Assembly (NCBI GenBank): GCA_050184415.1
Contig: JBFXAJ010000009.1
Span: forward strand, 53,976 to 117,975
Length of the DNA: 64,000 nucleotides
Direction: 5' to 3'
From: JADLGL01 sp050184415
Lineage (GTDB): Bacteria; Pseudomonadota; Alphaproteobacteria; Rhizobiales; Kaistiaceae
The translations under genes and the position numbers were made by a program. Below are positions 1-8,544 of the stretch, one piece after another (the stretch's first letter is position 1; each line of letters starts with the position of its first letter). The notes under the pieces were generated by a model. The model was not told where the DNA came from. It ran no database searches and saw nothing but the letters and a program-made list of their open reading frames with translations.

Positions 1-704
1 GCGGCGGCGTAGTTCCGCGCGATGTAGTCGCCCCCGACGATGTCGAGGATGACATCGACACCGCGGCCATCGGTGAAGTCCTTGACAGCCTTGACGAAAT
101 CCTGGTCGCGATAGTTGATCGCAAGATCCGCTCCGAGGGCACGGCAGGCTTCGGCCTTGGCGTCGCTGCCGACCGTGACGATGACGATCGCGCCGAAGGC
201 CTTCCCGAGCTGGATCGCGACGGTGCCGATGCCGGAGCTGCCGCCATGGACAAGGAGCGTCTCACCCTGCTCGAGCCGACAGCGGTCGAACACGTTCGAC
301 CACACAGTGAAGAACGTTTCCGGCAAGGCGGCCGACTGGACCATGTCGAAGCCGTCGGGGAGCGGCAGTGCGTGGCTCGCATGGGCGAGGCAGTACTCGG
401 CGTAGCCGCCGCCGGGGACGAGCGCCGTGACGCGGTCGCCGACGGCGCGGTCGACGGTGTTCGGGCCGCGGTCGACGATGGTGCCGGCAATCTCGAGGCC
501 CGGGATCGTGGTGACGCCGGGCGGTGGCGGATAGTGGCCCTGGCGCTGGGCAATGTCCGGCCGGTTGACCCCGGCCGCCTCGACCTTGATCAGCACCTCG
601 CCTTCCGCAGGCTCGGGCACCGGCCGGCGTACCGGGACCAGGACCTCCGGTCCTCCGGGCTCGCGGATCAGGATGGCGTTCATGGAGTCGGGCACGGCGG
701 GCAT
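1..704 (-). CDS. NAD(P)H-quinone oxidoreductase (MDR superfamily), 3' end cut by window edge
   Basis: Medium-chain dehydrogenase/reductase of the quinone oxidoreductase (PIG3-like) type, a cytosolic NADPH-dependent quinone reductase. About 234 residues are visible and the C-terminus runs off the left edge. An N-terminal GroES-like fold (about residues 7-130) precedes a Rossmann segment with the glycine-rich nucleotide motif GGSSGIG. I see no catalytic zinc cysteines, which fits the zinc-independent class. The ATG at 704 is chosen because AGGAGA lies about 11 nt upstream; a second ATG at 683 is possible. It is divergent from the DUF1192 gene at 815. The family is clear, the substrate is not. 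Confidence 0.85.
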   Translation of the reverse strand, partial: MPAVPDSMNAILIREPGGPEVLVPVRRPVPEPAEGEVLIKVEAAGVNRPDIAQRQGHYPPPPGVTTIPGLEIAGTIVDRGPNTVDRAVGDRVTALVPGGGYAEYCLAHASHALPLPDGFDMVQSAALPETFFTVWSNVFDRCRLEQGETLLVHGGSSGIGTVAIQLGKAFGAIVIVTVGSDAKAEACRALGADLAINYRDQDFVKAVKDFTDGRGVDVILDIVGGDYIARNYAA

Positions 705-814
705 GACGATGTCTCCTCGCACGGGCAGCCGATTCTGCTCCGCGGCCGGCGGCCTGACAAGGCCGGTTCCCGCCGATAGAAATCATCGGAGCGAACGGCA
801 AGGGAGAAACGCAC

Positions 815-1009
815 ATGCCCCTGTTCGACGAGGAGCCGCCGCGCCCGAAGAAGGCCGCGCACACGGTCGGCGAGGACCTCGCGACGCTGTCGGAGGACGA
901 GCTCGGCGAGCGCATCGCGCTGCTCCGTGCCGAGATCGCCCGCATCGAAGCGGTGCTCGCGTCGAAGAAGGCGAGCCGCTCCGCCGCGGCGTCGTTCTTC
1001 AAAAGCTGA
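815..1009 (+). CDS. DUF1192 family small protein
   Basis: A 64-residue protein of the alphaproteobacterial DUF1192 family, with no assigned biochemical role. The N-terminus is proline- and acid-rich. A helical segment around residues 20-52 (heptad-like, ending in a serine/lysine-rich tail) looks like a short coiled coil. A GGGAGA ribosome site lies just upstream of the ATG. It is divergently transcribed from the quinone oxidoreductase, and small proteins of this family commonly sit beside such genes in Hyphomicrobiales. Family assignment is by sequence pattern only. Confidence 0.8.
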   Translation: MPLFDEEPPRPKKAAHTVGEDLATLSEDELGERIALLRAEIARIEAVLASKKASRSAAASFFKS

Positions 1010-1112
1010 GGAAAACCACCGCGAGCATCCGAAGATCATCCTCCACAAGCCGCGTTGCGCGGGCGCCGCGGCGATGTAGAGTCCGGCCGCGGGCCGCTCG
1101 AAGGGGGCATCC

Positions 1113-2096
1113 ATGTCTACTGGCGTCACGATCGTCGCGGTCGTCCTTGTCCTCCTGATCGTGTTCACGCTCTTCGCCGGCGTGAAGCAGGTCACGCAGG
1201 GCTACAACTACACGGTCGAGCGTTTCGGCCGGTACACGATGACCCTGAAGCCCGGCCTCAATCTCATCGTCCCGTTCATCGACCGCATCGGCGCGAAGAT
1301 GAACATGATGGAGCAGGTGCTGGACGTCCCGACCCAGGAAGTCATCACCAAGGACAATGCGACGGTCTCGGTCGACGGCGTCGCCTTCTACCAGGTGCTC
1401 GACGCCGCCCGTGCCGCCTATGAGGTCAGCGGCCTCCAGAACGCGATCCTCAACATCACCATGACCAACATCCGCACGGTCATGGGCTCCCTCGATCTCG
1501 ATGCCCTCCTGTCGCATCGCGACGAGATCAACGACCGCATCCTCCATGTCGTCGATGCCGCCGCCTCGCCGTGGGGCGTGAAGATGACCCGCATCGAGAT
1601 CAAGGACATCGTGCCGCCGCGCGACCTCGTTGATTCGATGGGCCGCCAGATGAAGGCCGAGCGCGAGAAGCGCGCGGTCATCCTCGAGGCCGAAGGCCTG
1701 CGGCAATCTGAGATTCTGAAGGCCGAAGGGCAGAAGCAGGCCCAGATCCTCGAGGCCGAAGGTCGCCGCGAAGCCGCGTTCCGCGACGCCGAGGCCCGCG
1801 AACGCGCCGCGGAAGCCGAGGCCAAGGCAACCGAGATGGTGTCGAGCGCGATCGCCGCCGGCGACGTGCAGGCCATCAACTATTTCGTCGCCCAGCGCTA
1901 CACGACCGCGCTGGAGAAGATCGCGTCCGCACCCAACCAGAAGGTGCTGATGCTGCCGGTCGAGGCGGCGTCGCTGATCGGTTCGCTGACCGGCATTGCC
2001 GAGATCGCCAAGGCGACGTTCAGCGACGGTCCGCCCCCCGCGCAGCCCTGGAGCCGGCGCTCGGTGCCGCCGTCAGCGCAGGAGCCGGGCGGCTAG
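1113..2096 (+). CDS. SPFH/Band 7 domain membrane protein (QmcA/paraslipin type)
   Basis: A 327-residue stomatin/paraslipin-like protein. One N-terminal membrane anchor (about residues 4-24) is followed by an SPFH domain (about 25-180) and a long charged helix (about 180-245). The helix carries tandem repeats built on I-L-x-A-E-G, the usual oligomerisation coiled coil. The C-terminal tail is proline-rich. The downstream nfeD gene begins on the base after this stop codon. That is the classic pairing in which the SPFH protein forms membrane microdomain scaffolds and NfeD is its partner. Start chosen for AAGGGGG upstream of the ATG. HflK/HflC are less likely because there is no tandem paralogue. 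Confidence 0.93.
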   Translation: MSTGVTIVAVVLVLLIVFTLFAGVKQVTQGYNYTVERFGRYTMTLKPGLNLIVPFIDRIGAKMNMMEQVLDVPTQEVITKDNATVSVDGVAFYQVLDAARAAYEVSGLQNAILNITMTNIRTVMGSLDLDALLSHRDEINDRILHVVDAAASPWGVKMTRIEIKDIVPPRDLVDSMGRQMKAEREKRAVILEAEGLRQSEILKAEGQKQAQILEAEGRREAAFRDAEARERAAEAEAKATEMVSSAIAAGDVQAINYFVAQRYTTALEKIASAPNQKVLMLPVEAASLIGSLTGIAEIAKATFSDGPPPAQPWSRRSVPPSAQEPGG

Positions 2097-2552
2097 ATGG
2101 ACCTTCGCGACACGCTGGCCCAGCTCGGGCCCTGGATCTGGGTCATCGGCGGCCTGATCCTCCTCGCCCTCGAGCTGGTGCTGCCCGGCGCCTTCTTCAT
2201 CTGGTTCGGCATCTCGGCGATTGTCGTCGGCGCTGCTTCGATCCTGTTCGACATCGCCTGGCAGGCGCAGGTGGTTGCCTTCGGCGTCCTCGCGCTGATC
2301 CTGGTGATGTTCCTGCGGCCCTATTTCAACCGACCCAGGGCGACCGGGTCGGATGCCGCCCTCAACGATCGCGCGGCGCGCCTGCTGGGGACGAGTTACG
2401 TCCTGTCGCAGCCGATCGTGAACGGCACCGGCCGCGTCCGGATCGGCGATGCCAACTGGTTGATCGCCGGACCGGACGTTCCTTCGGGCACGCGCGTCCG
2501 CGTCGTCGGCGCCGATGGCAGCATCCTCAGGGTCGAGCCCCTCGCCGATTAG
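2097..2552 (+). CDS. NfeD family membrane protein
   Basis: A 151-residue short-form NfeD protein without the ClpP-like protease domain. Two or three hydrophobic segments occupy about residues 13-80. The soluble C-terminal part (about 90-150) fits the OB-fold NfeD domain. Its ATG abuts the stop codon of the SPFH gene, so the two are co-transcribed and probably translationally coupled. NfeD partners of this class are thought to modulate SPFH assemblies and membrane protein quality control. Confidence 0.92.
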   Translation: MDLRDTLAQLGPWIWVIGGLILLALELVLPGAFFIWFGISAIVVGAASILFDIAWQAQVVAFGVLALILVMFLRPYFNRPRATGSDAALNDRAARLLGTSYVLSQPIVNGTGRVRIGDANWLIAGPDVPSGTRVRVVGADGSILRVEPLAD

Positions 2553-2566
2553 CCGAACACAAAAAT

Positions 2567-2597
2567 CCGGCCGGCCACGTTTCCGTGGACCGGCCGG
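2567..2597. terminator. Strong GC hairpin after nfeD
   Basis: Stem of 13 pairs (CCGGCCGGCCACG against CGTGG-A-CCGGCCGG, one bulged A) with loop TTTC. On the plus strand there is no real U-run. On the minus strand it is followed by five T. Its position between nfeD and the next gene suggests transcription termination or mRNA 3'-end protection. Confidence 0.45.
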
Positions 2598-2752
2598 GAT
2601 TCATTCGCCGCATTCCTGAGTGCGATCGCAGCTTCGCAGCTTCCACCGGGAAGAACACCTGCCTAAAAGCACAGGATCGCAGACCCGGCTGGCCGCGCTT
2701 TTGCCACATCGGTTGGGATGCTGCGCGCGAAACAGGGAACCGCGTCGCCGGC

Positions 2753-3385
2753 ATGCCGAAAGACAGTATCAGAACGCGGCTTTGCCTGGTGACCCCGGCG
2801 GGGTTTGACGATGGTTTCGCGGCGGTGCTCGACGATGCTCTCGGCGGTGGCGACGTCGCCTCGCTGATCATCGTGCCGCCGCCCGGCATGCCCGAGCAGC
2901 TCGCGCGGAGGCTGGGCGGTGTCGGCACGCGCCATGGCGTCGCCACGCTGATCGCCGCCGACAGCATGCCTCTGACCGGCCTTGACGGCGTCCATGTCGA
3001 GGGCGGCGCCGCAGCGGTCAAGGCGGCGATCGCGCGCCATCACCCCAAATACATCGTCGGTGCCGGCGGCGCGCTTTCGCGTCATGACGCCATGATCATC
3101 GGCGAGGCAGGCCCCGACTACCTGTTCTTCGGCCGGCTGGACGGCGACGGCCAGCCCGGGATCCATCCCGCGGCCATGGCGCTGGCGGAATGGTGGGTCC
3201 CGCTTTTCGAGATTCCCGCCGTCGTGACGGGCGGAAGCGCGATCGAGAGCGTCGGCGAAGCCGCCGGTCTGGCGATTGAGTTCGTCGCCCTCCGCTCCGC
3301 GGTCTGGAACGATCCGCGGGGCCCGCGGGCGGCGGTGGCGGACGCCAACCGGATCCTCGCGGAGGTCGGGGAGCCGGTTCGATGA
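2753..3385 (+). CDS. ThiE-like (thiamine phosphate synthase family) protein
   Basis: A 210-residue TIM-barrel protein resembling thiamine-phosphate synthase. Recognisable are a D-G-V-H strand (about residue 79), a Y-L-F-F-G segment (about 123-127) and a V-T-G-G phosphate loop near residue 160. It is divergent: the usual N-terminal Q-x-R-x-K diphosphate-binding motif is absent and the strand reads LIIVPPPG instead. True TMP synthase activity is therefore doubtful. The ATG at 2753 is used because residues encoded upstream of it do not resemble the family. Its stop overlaps the next start by 4 bp (ATGA), so it is coupled to the Sel1 protein rather than to other thi genes. Confidence 0.7.
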   Translation: MPKDSIRTRLCLVTPAGFDDGFAAVLDDALGGGDVASLIIVPPPGMPEQLARRLGGVGTRHGVATLIAADSMPLTGLDGVHVEGGAAAVKAAIARHHPKYIVGAGGALSRHDAMIIGEAGPDYLFFGRLDGDGQPGIHPAAMALAEWWVPLFEIPAVVTGGSAIESVGEAAGLAIEFVALRSAVWNDPRGPRAAVADANRILAEVGEPVR

Positions 3386-4410
3386 CCCGCCGGGACGCCT
3401 ATCTTGCGACCGCCGCCATTGTCGCGTTTGCGATCCTTGCGACTGCGACCTTCCTCCTGACCCGCAGCGGCGGCGAAGCGGCGCCGGCGATCATCGCCGA
3501 GGCGACGCCGGCATTCCAGCCGGAACCCCGGCCCGATCCGGCAGCGGGCGAGCCGGCTACGCCGGCCGCGGCGACCGATCTCGACCCCGCCTATGGCGCC
3601 TATCAGCGTCGCCTCTACCGCACGGCGATGGAGCTGGCTCTGCCGCTGGCGGAAGCCGGCAACCGCGTCTCCCAGACCCTGATGGGCATCCTTTTGGCCG
3701 AAGGCTTCGGCGTCCCGCAGGACTTCACGGAATCGGCCGGCTGGTTCCAGCTCGCGGCCAATGCCGGCGAACCCTATGCGCAGTTCCAGCTCGGCCTCTA
3801 TCACCTCAACGGCACCGGCGTCGCCGAGGACGCTGCCGCGGCGGTCCGCTACCTCGAACTGTCGGCGGCGCAGGACAATCGCGACGCGCTTTTTGCGCTG
3901 GCCGTCATGGCGCTTGAGGCTGGCGCGATCGAAGACGACGAGGAGCGGCGGACGGCGATCGACCGGCTGGCGCGCGCCGCCGAGCTCGGGCTCGCCGCCG
4001 CGCAATACGAGCTCGGCCGCCAATATGTCGACGGCGACAACGTCATCCGCAACGACCAGATCGCCAATGCCTGGCTGCGCCGGTCGGCCGAGCAGGGCTA
4101 TGTCGATGCCGAGATCGACTATGGCATCCGGCTCGCCAACGGCGTCGGCGCCCCACGCGACGAGGAGGCTGCGGCCGGCTGGCTCAGGCGGGCCGCCATT
4201 TCGGGCAATCCCGTCGGGCAGGCCCGCTACGGCCAGATGCTCGCCGCCGGCATCGGCGTCGCACCCGACCCGGTTGCGGCCGCGACCTATTATCTCCTTG
4301 CCCGCAGCGCAGGACTGGAAGACCCGTTCCTGGCGGATTTCTTCGCCGGCCTCACCGCCGAGCAGCAGGCCGAGGCGACGGACGCGGCCGCCGATCTCGG
4401 CCGCCCCTGA
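3382..4410 (+). CDS. Sel1-repeat (SLR) protein with N-terminal membrane anchor
   Basis: A 342-residue protein with a hydrophobic segment near residues 7-28 (anchor or signal), a proline/alanine linker, and then about six Sel1-like repeats from residue 75 onward. The repeats show the A-x-x-G-x-x-x-A-Q-x-x-L-G pattern, for example around LAEAGNRVSQTLMG and AELGLAAAQYELG. Such repeats scaffold protein complexes in the periplasm or at the envelope. Translation is coupled to the upstream ThiE-like gene by ATGA. No specific partner is evident. Confidence 0.85.
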   Translation: MTRRDAYLATAAIVAFAILATATFLLTRSGGEAAPAIIAEATPAFQPEPRPDPAAGEPATPAAATDLDPAYGAYQRRLYRTAMELALPLAEAGNRVSQTLMGILLAEGFGVPQDFTESAGWFQLAANAGEPYAQFQLGLYHLNGTGVAEDAAAAVRYLELSAAQDNRDALFALAVMALEAGAIEDDEERRTAIDRLARAAELGLAAAQYELGRQYVDGDNVIRNDQIANAWLRRSAEQGYVDAEIDYGIRLANGVGAPRDEEAAAGWLRRAAISGNPVGQARYGQMLAAGIGVAPDPVAAATYYLLARSAGLEDPFLADFFAGLTAEQQAEATDAAADLGRP

Positions 4411-4507
4411 GCTTGCCGCCCGTCGCCTTTTTGGTGCAGGAGACGCTGGCGCCACGCCCGAGGCGGCTTTCCGGCGTCCCTCACACCCGAGCAAGAAGAA
4501 GATCGCG

Positions 4508-5302
4508 ATGGCGCGCAGCGCACTCCTCAACGTCATGGTCAACGCAGTCACCAAGGCCGGGCGAGGGCTGGCGCGCGATTTCGGCGAGGTCGAGAACCTC
4601 CAGGTTTCGGTGAAGGGGCCGGCTGAGTTCGTTTCCGCCGCCGACCACAGGGCCGACCAGATCCTGATCGCCGAGCTGCAGAAGGCGCGCCCGGGCTATG
4701 GCTTCCTCACCGAGGAGACCGGCGCGATCGAGGGCTCGGACAAGACCCACCGCTGGATCATCGATCCGCTCGACGGCACGACCAATTTCCTCCACGGCAT
4801 CCCGATCTTCGCGATTTCGGTGGCGCTCGAGCGCGAAGGCCAGCTCGTGGCGGGGGTCGTCTACAATCCGGTGGCGAACGAGCTCTTCGTCGCCGAACGC
4901 GGCAACGGTGCCTTCCTCAACGACCGCCGGCTGCGGGTGGCGCGGCGCCTCGAGCTCCTCGATGCGGTGATCGCGACCGGCATCCCGCATCGCGCTCGCG
5001 GCGACCACGCCGCTTTCAACAGGGAATTGCCGCACCTCATGCAGCGCGTCGCCGGCGTCCGCCGCTGTGGTGCGGCGGCCATCGACCTCGCCTGGATCGC
5101 CGCCGGCCGCTTCGACGCGTTCTGGGAGCGCGGCCTCCATCCCTGGGACATGGCAGCCGGCATCGTCCTCATCGAGGAGGCCGGCGGCATCGTTTCGGAC
5201 GTCGATGGCGGCCGCGGGATGATGGAAAATGGCAGCGTCGTAGCCGGGAACACGACCCTGCAACCGCGACTTCTGACGGAACTTTCCGCAGCACGGCGTT
5301 GA
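4508..5302 (+). CDS. suhB: Inositol monophosphatase family protein (SuhB)
   Basis: A 264-residue Mg2+-dependent phosphatase. The metal-binding signature is intact: glutamates E69-E70 in LTEE, then the D86-P-L-D89-G-T-T loop, and a C-terminal HPWDMAAG motif supplying the last metal aspartate. These are hallmarks of inositol-1-monophosphatase/SuhB, which dephosphorylates myo-inositol 1-phosphate. In some bacteria SuhB also joins rRNA antitermination complexes. The start at 4508 follows an AAGAAGA ribosome site. A second, HisN-type member of the superfamily lies at 39035. Confidence 0.92.
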   Translation: MARSALLNVMVNAVTKAGRGLARDFGEVENLQVSVKGPAEFVSAADHRADQILIAELQKARPGYGFLTEETGAIEGSDKTHRWIIDPLDGTTNFLHGIPIFAISVALEREGQLVAGVVYNPVANELFVAERGNGAFLNDRRLRVARRLELLDAVIATGIPHRARGDHAAFNRELPHLMQRVAGVRRCGAAAIDLAWIAAGRFDAFWERGLHPWDMAAGIVLIEEAGGIVSDVDGGRGMMENGSVVAGNTTLQPRLLTELSAARR

Positions 5303-5387
5303 AGAAGGCTGTGGAACCGGTAGTCATCGCGTTTCGATTCGGCCACAATTGCCAGTCATCTGGGGCAGGCGAATCGAGGACGGCCGC

Positions 5388-6416
5388 TTGGTTTTGAGAC
5401 GCCCGGGCAGGCGGGGTTACGACCCCTACAAGCTGGCGAGCCCGCAGGTCTATCTGTGGCGGATGATCATCTTTCTGGTGATCGTCGCCTTCGTGGCCGC
5501 GATTCTCTTCGAGCCGGCCCGCGAAGCCTTCCTCGCCAACCCGGCCCTCAACGGCCTCATCTTCGGCACCCTGTTCATCGGCATCATCCTGGCCTTCCGC
5601 CACGTGATGAAGCTGTTCCCGGAAGTCCGCTGGGTGAACACGTTCCGGATCGCCGAGCCCGGGGTCGAATCGCACCAGCCGCCGGTGCTGCTGGCGCCGA
5701 TGGCGGCGCTCCTTGGCGACCGCATCGGCCGCATGCCGATCTCGACCCAGACGATGCGGTCGATCCTCGATTCGATCCAGATGCGGCTCGACGAGAACCG
5801 CGACATTTCGCGGTATCTCACCGGCCTCCTCGTCTTCCTCGGCCTTCTCGGCACCTTCTGGGGCCTTCTTGAGACCGTCACTTCGGTCGGCGACACCATC
5901 AACACGCTGGACGTGACCGGCGGCGATGGCGCGACCATCTTCGAGAACCTCAAGGACGGCCTTGCCGCACCGCTCGCCGGCATGGGCGTCGCCTTTTCGT
6001 CTTCGCTGTTCGGTCTCGCCGGGTCGCTGGTTCTGGGTTTCCTCGACCTCCAGGCCGGCGCGGCGCAGCGCGTGTTCTACAACGACCTCGAGGACTGGCT
6101 GTCCACCGTCGCCGACCTCGACCCGACCGCGATGGACCTCCAGGGCGTGTCGAGCGCCGAAGACCTCCGAGTCGTCGTCGAGCGCCTGTCGCGCGTGGTC
6201 GCCGAGGCCGGCGGCTCGGTCGGCAGCGCCACGACGCAGCGCACCACCACGGCCATGGCCAATCTCGCCGAAGGCATTCAGGGCCTCGTCCAGCACATGC
6301 GGAGCGAGCAGCAGGTCGTCCGCTCCTGGGTGGAGACGCAGGCCGAGCAGCAGCGCGAGATCCACGATCTCCTTGCGGTCATCGCCGACGCGCTGAAACA
6401 GCCGGCGGCGGAGTAG
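5388..6416 (+). CDS. MotA/TolQ/ExbB-like proton channel protein
   Basis: About 342 residues. Hydrophobic segments lie near the N-terminus (two within about residues 22-70) and two more at about 145-165 and 195-225, the latter with the small-residue packing typical of MotA/TolQ/ExbB channels. The C-terminus is a long soluble helical tail rich in Q and E. Together with the OmpA/MotB-like gene 4 bp downstream it forms a stator-like pair, and no flagellar genes are nearby. Start: a TTG at 5388 has GAGGA 7 nt upstream and is preferred; an in-frame TTG at 5349 lacks a ribosome site. The force-generating role is inferred from family. Confidence 0.82.
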   Translation: MVLRRPGRRGYDPYKLASPQVYLWRMIIFLVIVAFVAAILFEPAREAFLANPALNGLIFGTLFIGIILAFRHVMKLFPEVRWVNTFRIAEPGVESHQPPVLLAPMAALLGDRIGRMPISTQTMRSILDSIQMRLDENRDISRYLTGLLVFLGLLGTFWGLLETVTSVGDTINTLDVTGGDGATIFENLKDGLAAPLAGMGVAFSSSLFGLAGSLVLGFLDLQAGAAQRVFYNDLEDWLSTVADLDPTAMDLQGVSSAEDLRVVVERLSRVVAEAGGSVGSATTQRTTTAMANLAEGIQGLVQHMRSEQQVVRSWVETQAEQQREIHDLLAVIADALKQPAAE

Positions 6417-6420
6417 GGCG

Positions 6421-7446
6421 ATGGCCGTCGCCCGCGGCAGGCGCCGATCGGACCGGGTCGACTACTGGCCGGCCTTCGTCGACGTGCTGTCGACGCTCTT
6501 GCTGGTGTTCGTGTTCCTGCTGTCGATCTTCGGCCTCGTGCAGTTCTTCCTGTCGCGCGAGATTTCCGACCAGGACACGCTCCTCAACCAGCTCCGCGGC
6601 CAGATCGACGAACTCGCCAATGCGCTTGCGATGGGGCGGACCGAGGCGGTCGACCTCAACGCGACCATCGCCGGCCTTCAGGCCGCTCTCGGCGAGGCCG
6701 AGGCCGAGCGCACCCGCCTTCTTGGCCTTGCGGACGAACAGGCCGCGGCCGCCGCTGCCGCTGGCGGCCAGGTCGTGGGCCTCCAGCGCGAACTCACCGA
6801 CCAGGAGCGGCTGACGCAGCAGGCGCTGGCCCAGGTCGAGCTCCTCAACCAGCAGATCGCGGCGCTCCGCTCGCAGCTCGCCACCATCGAGGCGGCGCTC
6901 GATGCCGCCGAAACCCAGGAAGCCGCCAACGAACTGGTCATCGAGGACCTCGGTGCCCGCCTCAATGTCGCCCTTCAGGAGCGCGTGCAGGAGCTGTCGC
7001 GCTACCGGTCCGACTTCTTCGGCCGGCTGCGGGAAATCCTCGGTAATCGCGAGGACATCACGATCGTCGGCGACCGCTTCGTCTTCCAGTCCGAGGTGCT
7101 GTTCGCGGTCGGCTCGGCGGAACTGAACGCTGCCGGACGGCAACAGATCGTGACCCTTGCCGCCGCCATCCGCGAGCTCGAGACGCAGATCCCGGACGAC
7201 ATTCCCTGGGTGCTCCAGGTCAACGGCCACACCGACGCCCAGCCGATCCGTGGCGGCGAATTCGCCAACAATTTCGAGCTCTCGACGGCACGCGCGCTGT
7301 CGGTCGTCGAGGTTCTGCAGGCCGAAGGCGTCTCCCCCAACCGGCTCGCGGCCGCGGGCTTCGGCGAATACCAGCCCCTCGAGGAGGGCAACACGCCCGA
7401 AATCTACGCCGCCAATCGGCGCATCGAGCTCAAGCTGACGGAATAG
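6421..7446 (+). CDS. OmpA/MotB-domain peptidoglycan-binding protein
   Basis: A 341-residue protein with one N-terminal membrane segment (about residues 20-42), a long coiled coil (about 45-200, heptads rich in L, E, Q and A), and a C-terminal OmpA-like domain (about 215-340). The OmpA domain shows the peptidoglycan-binding pattern NGHTDAQPI followed by LSTARALSVVEVL and an AAGFGEY loop. It starts 4 bp after the MotA-like gene. Together they resemble a non-flagellar stator or Tol-like complex linking the inner membrane to the cell wall. Confidence 0.87.
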   Translation: MAVARGRRRSDRVDYWPAFVDVLSTLLLVFVFLLSIFGLVQFFLSREISDQDTLLNQLRGQIDELANALAMGRTEAVDLNATIAGLQAALGEAEAERTRLLGLADEQAAAAAAAGGQVVGLQRELTDQERLTQQALAQVELLNQQIAALRSQLATIEAALDAAETQEAANELVIEDLGARLNVALQERVQELSRYRSDFFGRLREILGNREDITIVGDRFVFQSEVLFAVGSAELNAAGRQQIVTLAAAIRELETQIPDDIPWVLQVNGHTDAQPIRGGEFANNFELSTARALSVVEVLQAEGVSPNRLAAAGFGEYQPLEEGNTPEIYAANRRIELKLTE

Positions 7447-7488
7447 TCGGCCTACCGTCGCTGTGGCGACGGCACTCATCCCCCACGA

Positions 7489-7574
7489 TTTCGTCTTGGC
7501 CGGGCTTGTTCCGGCCATCCACGTCTTCCTTGCGGCAAGGCGTGGATGCCCGGCATGAAGCCGGGCATCACGAC
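7489..7574 (+). repeat. Dispersed palindromic intergenic repeat, copy 1
   Basis: An 86-bp element made of two imperfect inverted repeats: GGCCGGGCTTGTTCCGGCC, then CCACGTCTTCC...GGCGTGG, then GCCCGGCATGAAGCCGGGC. A second copy lies in the opposite orientation at 51614-51696 with the same order of elements. It is non-coding and follows the OmpA/MotB-like gene, like the REP/RIME-type elements of Hyphomicrobiales. Confidence 0.7.
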
Positions 7575-7631
7575 GGAGAGGGGAGCGGCAGTGGTCGGAC
7601 GGGGATGTCCCCGGCATCCTCAGGCGAAGCA

Positions 7632-7660
7632 AAACGGCTCCGCTGGGAGCGGAGCCGTTT
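7632..7660. terminator. Bidirectional hairpin terminator
   Basis: Perfect 13-bp stem AAACGGCTCCGCT / AGCGGAGCCGTTT with loop GGG. On the minus strand it is followed by TTTTGC and ends the ricin-lectin gene. On the plus strand it may close the MotA/OmpA operon. Confidence 0.75.
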
Positions 7661-7682
7661 GACGCTTGTAGGGAAGGGACGC

Positions 7683-8270
7683 CTACGGCGTCCCCATCCG
7701 CCATTCCTGCTGCTGGTTGCCCGGAAGCCCCGTGACCACCTGGAACATCGCCGGGCCGCCAATGACGGCTTGGAGGAAGCGACCGCTCGATACCTGCTGG
7801 ATGGTGACGAAGCCGCCGCCATATTCGGTGATCCGCCACAGCTGGGTCTGGTCGAAGGTCTGGCGGGGGCGAAGGACCGACCAGAAGGCTTCCGACGACA
7901 CTTCGTGCGCGTCGAGGAAGAGCCCGGAGCTGCGCTGCTGGATGGTGTAGATCCCGCCGCCCTGGGGCGTGATCAGCCACTGCTGGGACTGCGCGCCGCT
8001 ATACTGCGCGATCACGGTGTTGAGGCCGAGATTGTATTTGTCGGGCGCGGTGGCATCGAGGAACATCAGGCCGCCGCCCTGGAAGGTGACGAGCCGGGAC
8101 TGCTCCGCAGGGCGAAGCACGTCCGGGGTCAGCGGCATCTGCTGAAGCTGCATGCCCTGCGCAGAAGCGCTGCTGATGGCCGTGAAGAAGGTGAGGATGG
8201 CAAGGACGGTGGAAGCGATCGTGGACCAGGCTGTCACTTGGATGCGGCCACGAACAACTGCGGTAGTCAT
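7683..8270 (-). CDS. Secreted ricin-type beta-trefoil (RICIN) domain protein
   Basis: A 195-residue protein with an N-terminal export signal (hydrophobic about residues 14-35, ending A-S-A-Q). The rest is one beta-trefoil: three repeats each carry the Q-x-W carbohydrate-binding hallmark (QQW, QLW and QEW), and G-L-F-L-D / G-R-F-L-Q turns recur between them. There is no enzymatic domain, so it is probably a free extracytoplasmic lectin-like protein. The ATG at 8270 has AGGAG about 9 nt upstream. It stands alone between two terminators. Ligand unknown. Confidence 0.78.
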   Translation of the reverse strand: MTTAVVRGRIQVTAWSTIASTVLAILTFFTAISSASAQGMQLQQMPLTPDVLRPAEQSRLVTFQGGGLMFLDATAPDKYNLGLNTVIAQYSGAQSQQWLITPQGGGIYTIQQRSSGLFLDAHEVSSEAFWSVLRPRQTFDQTQLWRITEYGGGFVTIQQVSSGRFLQAVIGGPAMFQVVTGLPGNQQQEWRMGTP

Positions 8271-8429
8271 CGGGTTGGCTCCTGTGATGGTTCGAGGTGA
8301 AGCCCGGCACACCAGTCGCCCGGCTTGGTCGTGACTATGGTCAGGCACGCTGAACCGCCTCTGAGACGTCCGTTGTCTTCCGTTCAGAAGCCCCTCCGGT
8401 CGGGGCCAAAGTATAGACCAGCTAACGAG

Positions 8430-8457
8430 AAAGCGCAGCGCCGGAGCGCTGCGCTTT
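8430..8457. terminator. Hairpin terminator for the fasciclin gene
   Basis: Perfect 12-bp stem AAAGCGCAGCGC / GCGCTGCGCTTT with loop CGGA, downstream (minus strand) of the gene ending at 8545. Confidence 0.75.
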
Positions 8458-8544
8458 GAGGAGGGCGCCCGGACGTCGCCATGGCGGACATGGCGACGCT
8501 CTCCGGCGCCGGTCCGCGACTCCCGGTGTTGCGGTAGTGTCGGC

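Noticed and set aside
2553..2752. A TPP riboswitch before the ThiE-like gene
   Set aside because: The leader contains only the GC hairpin at 2567-2597; the CTGAGA and related THI-box core sequences are absent.
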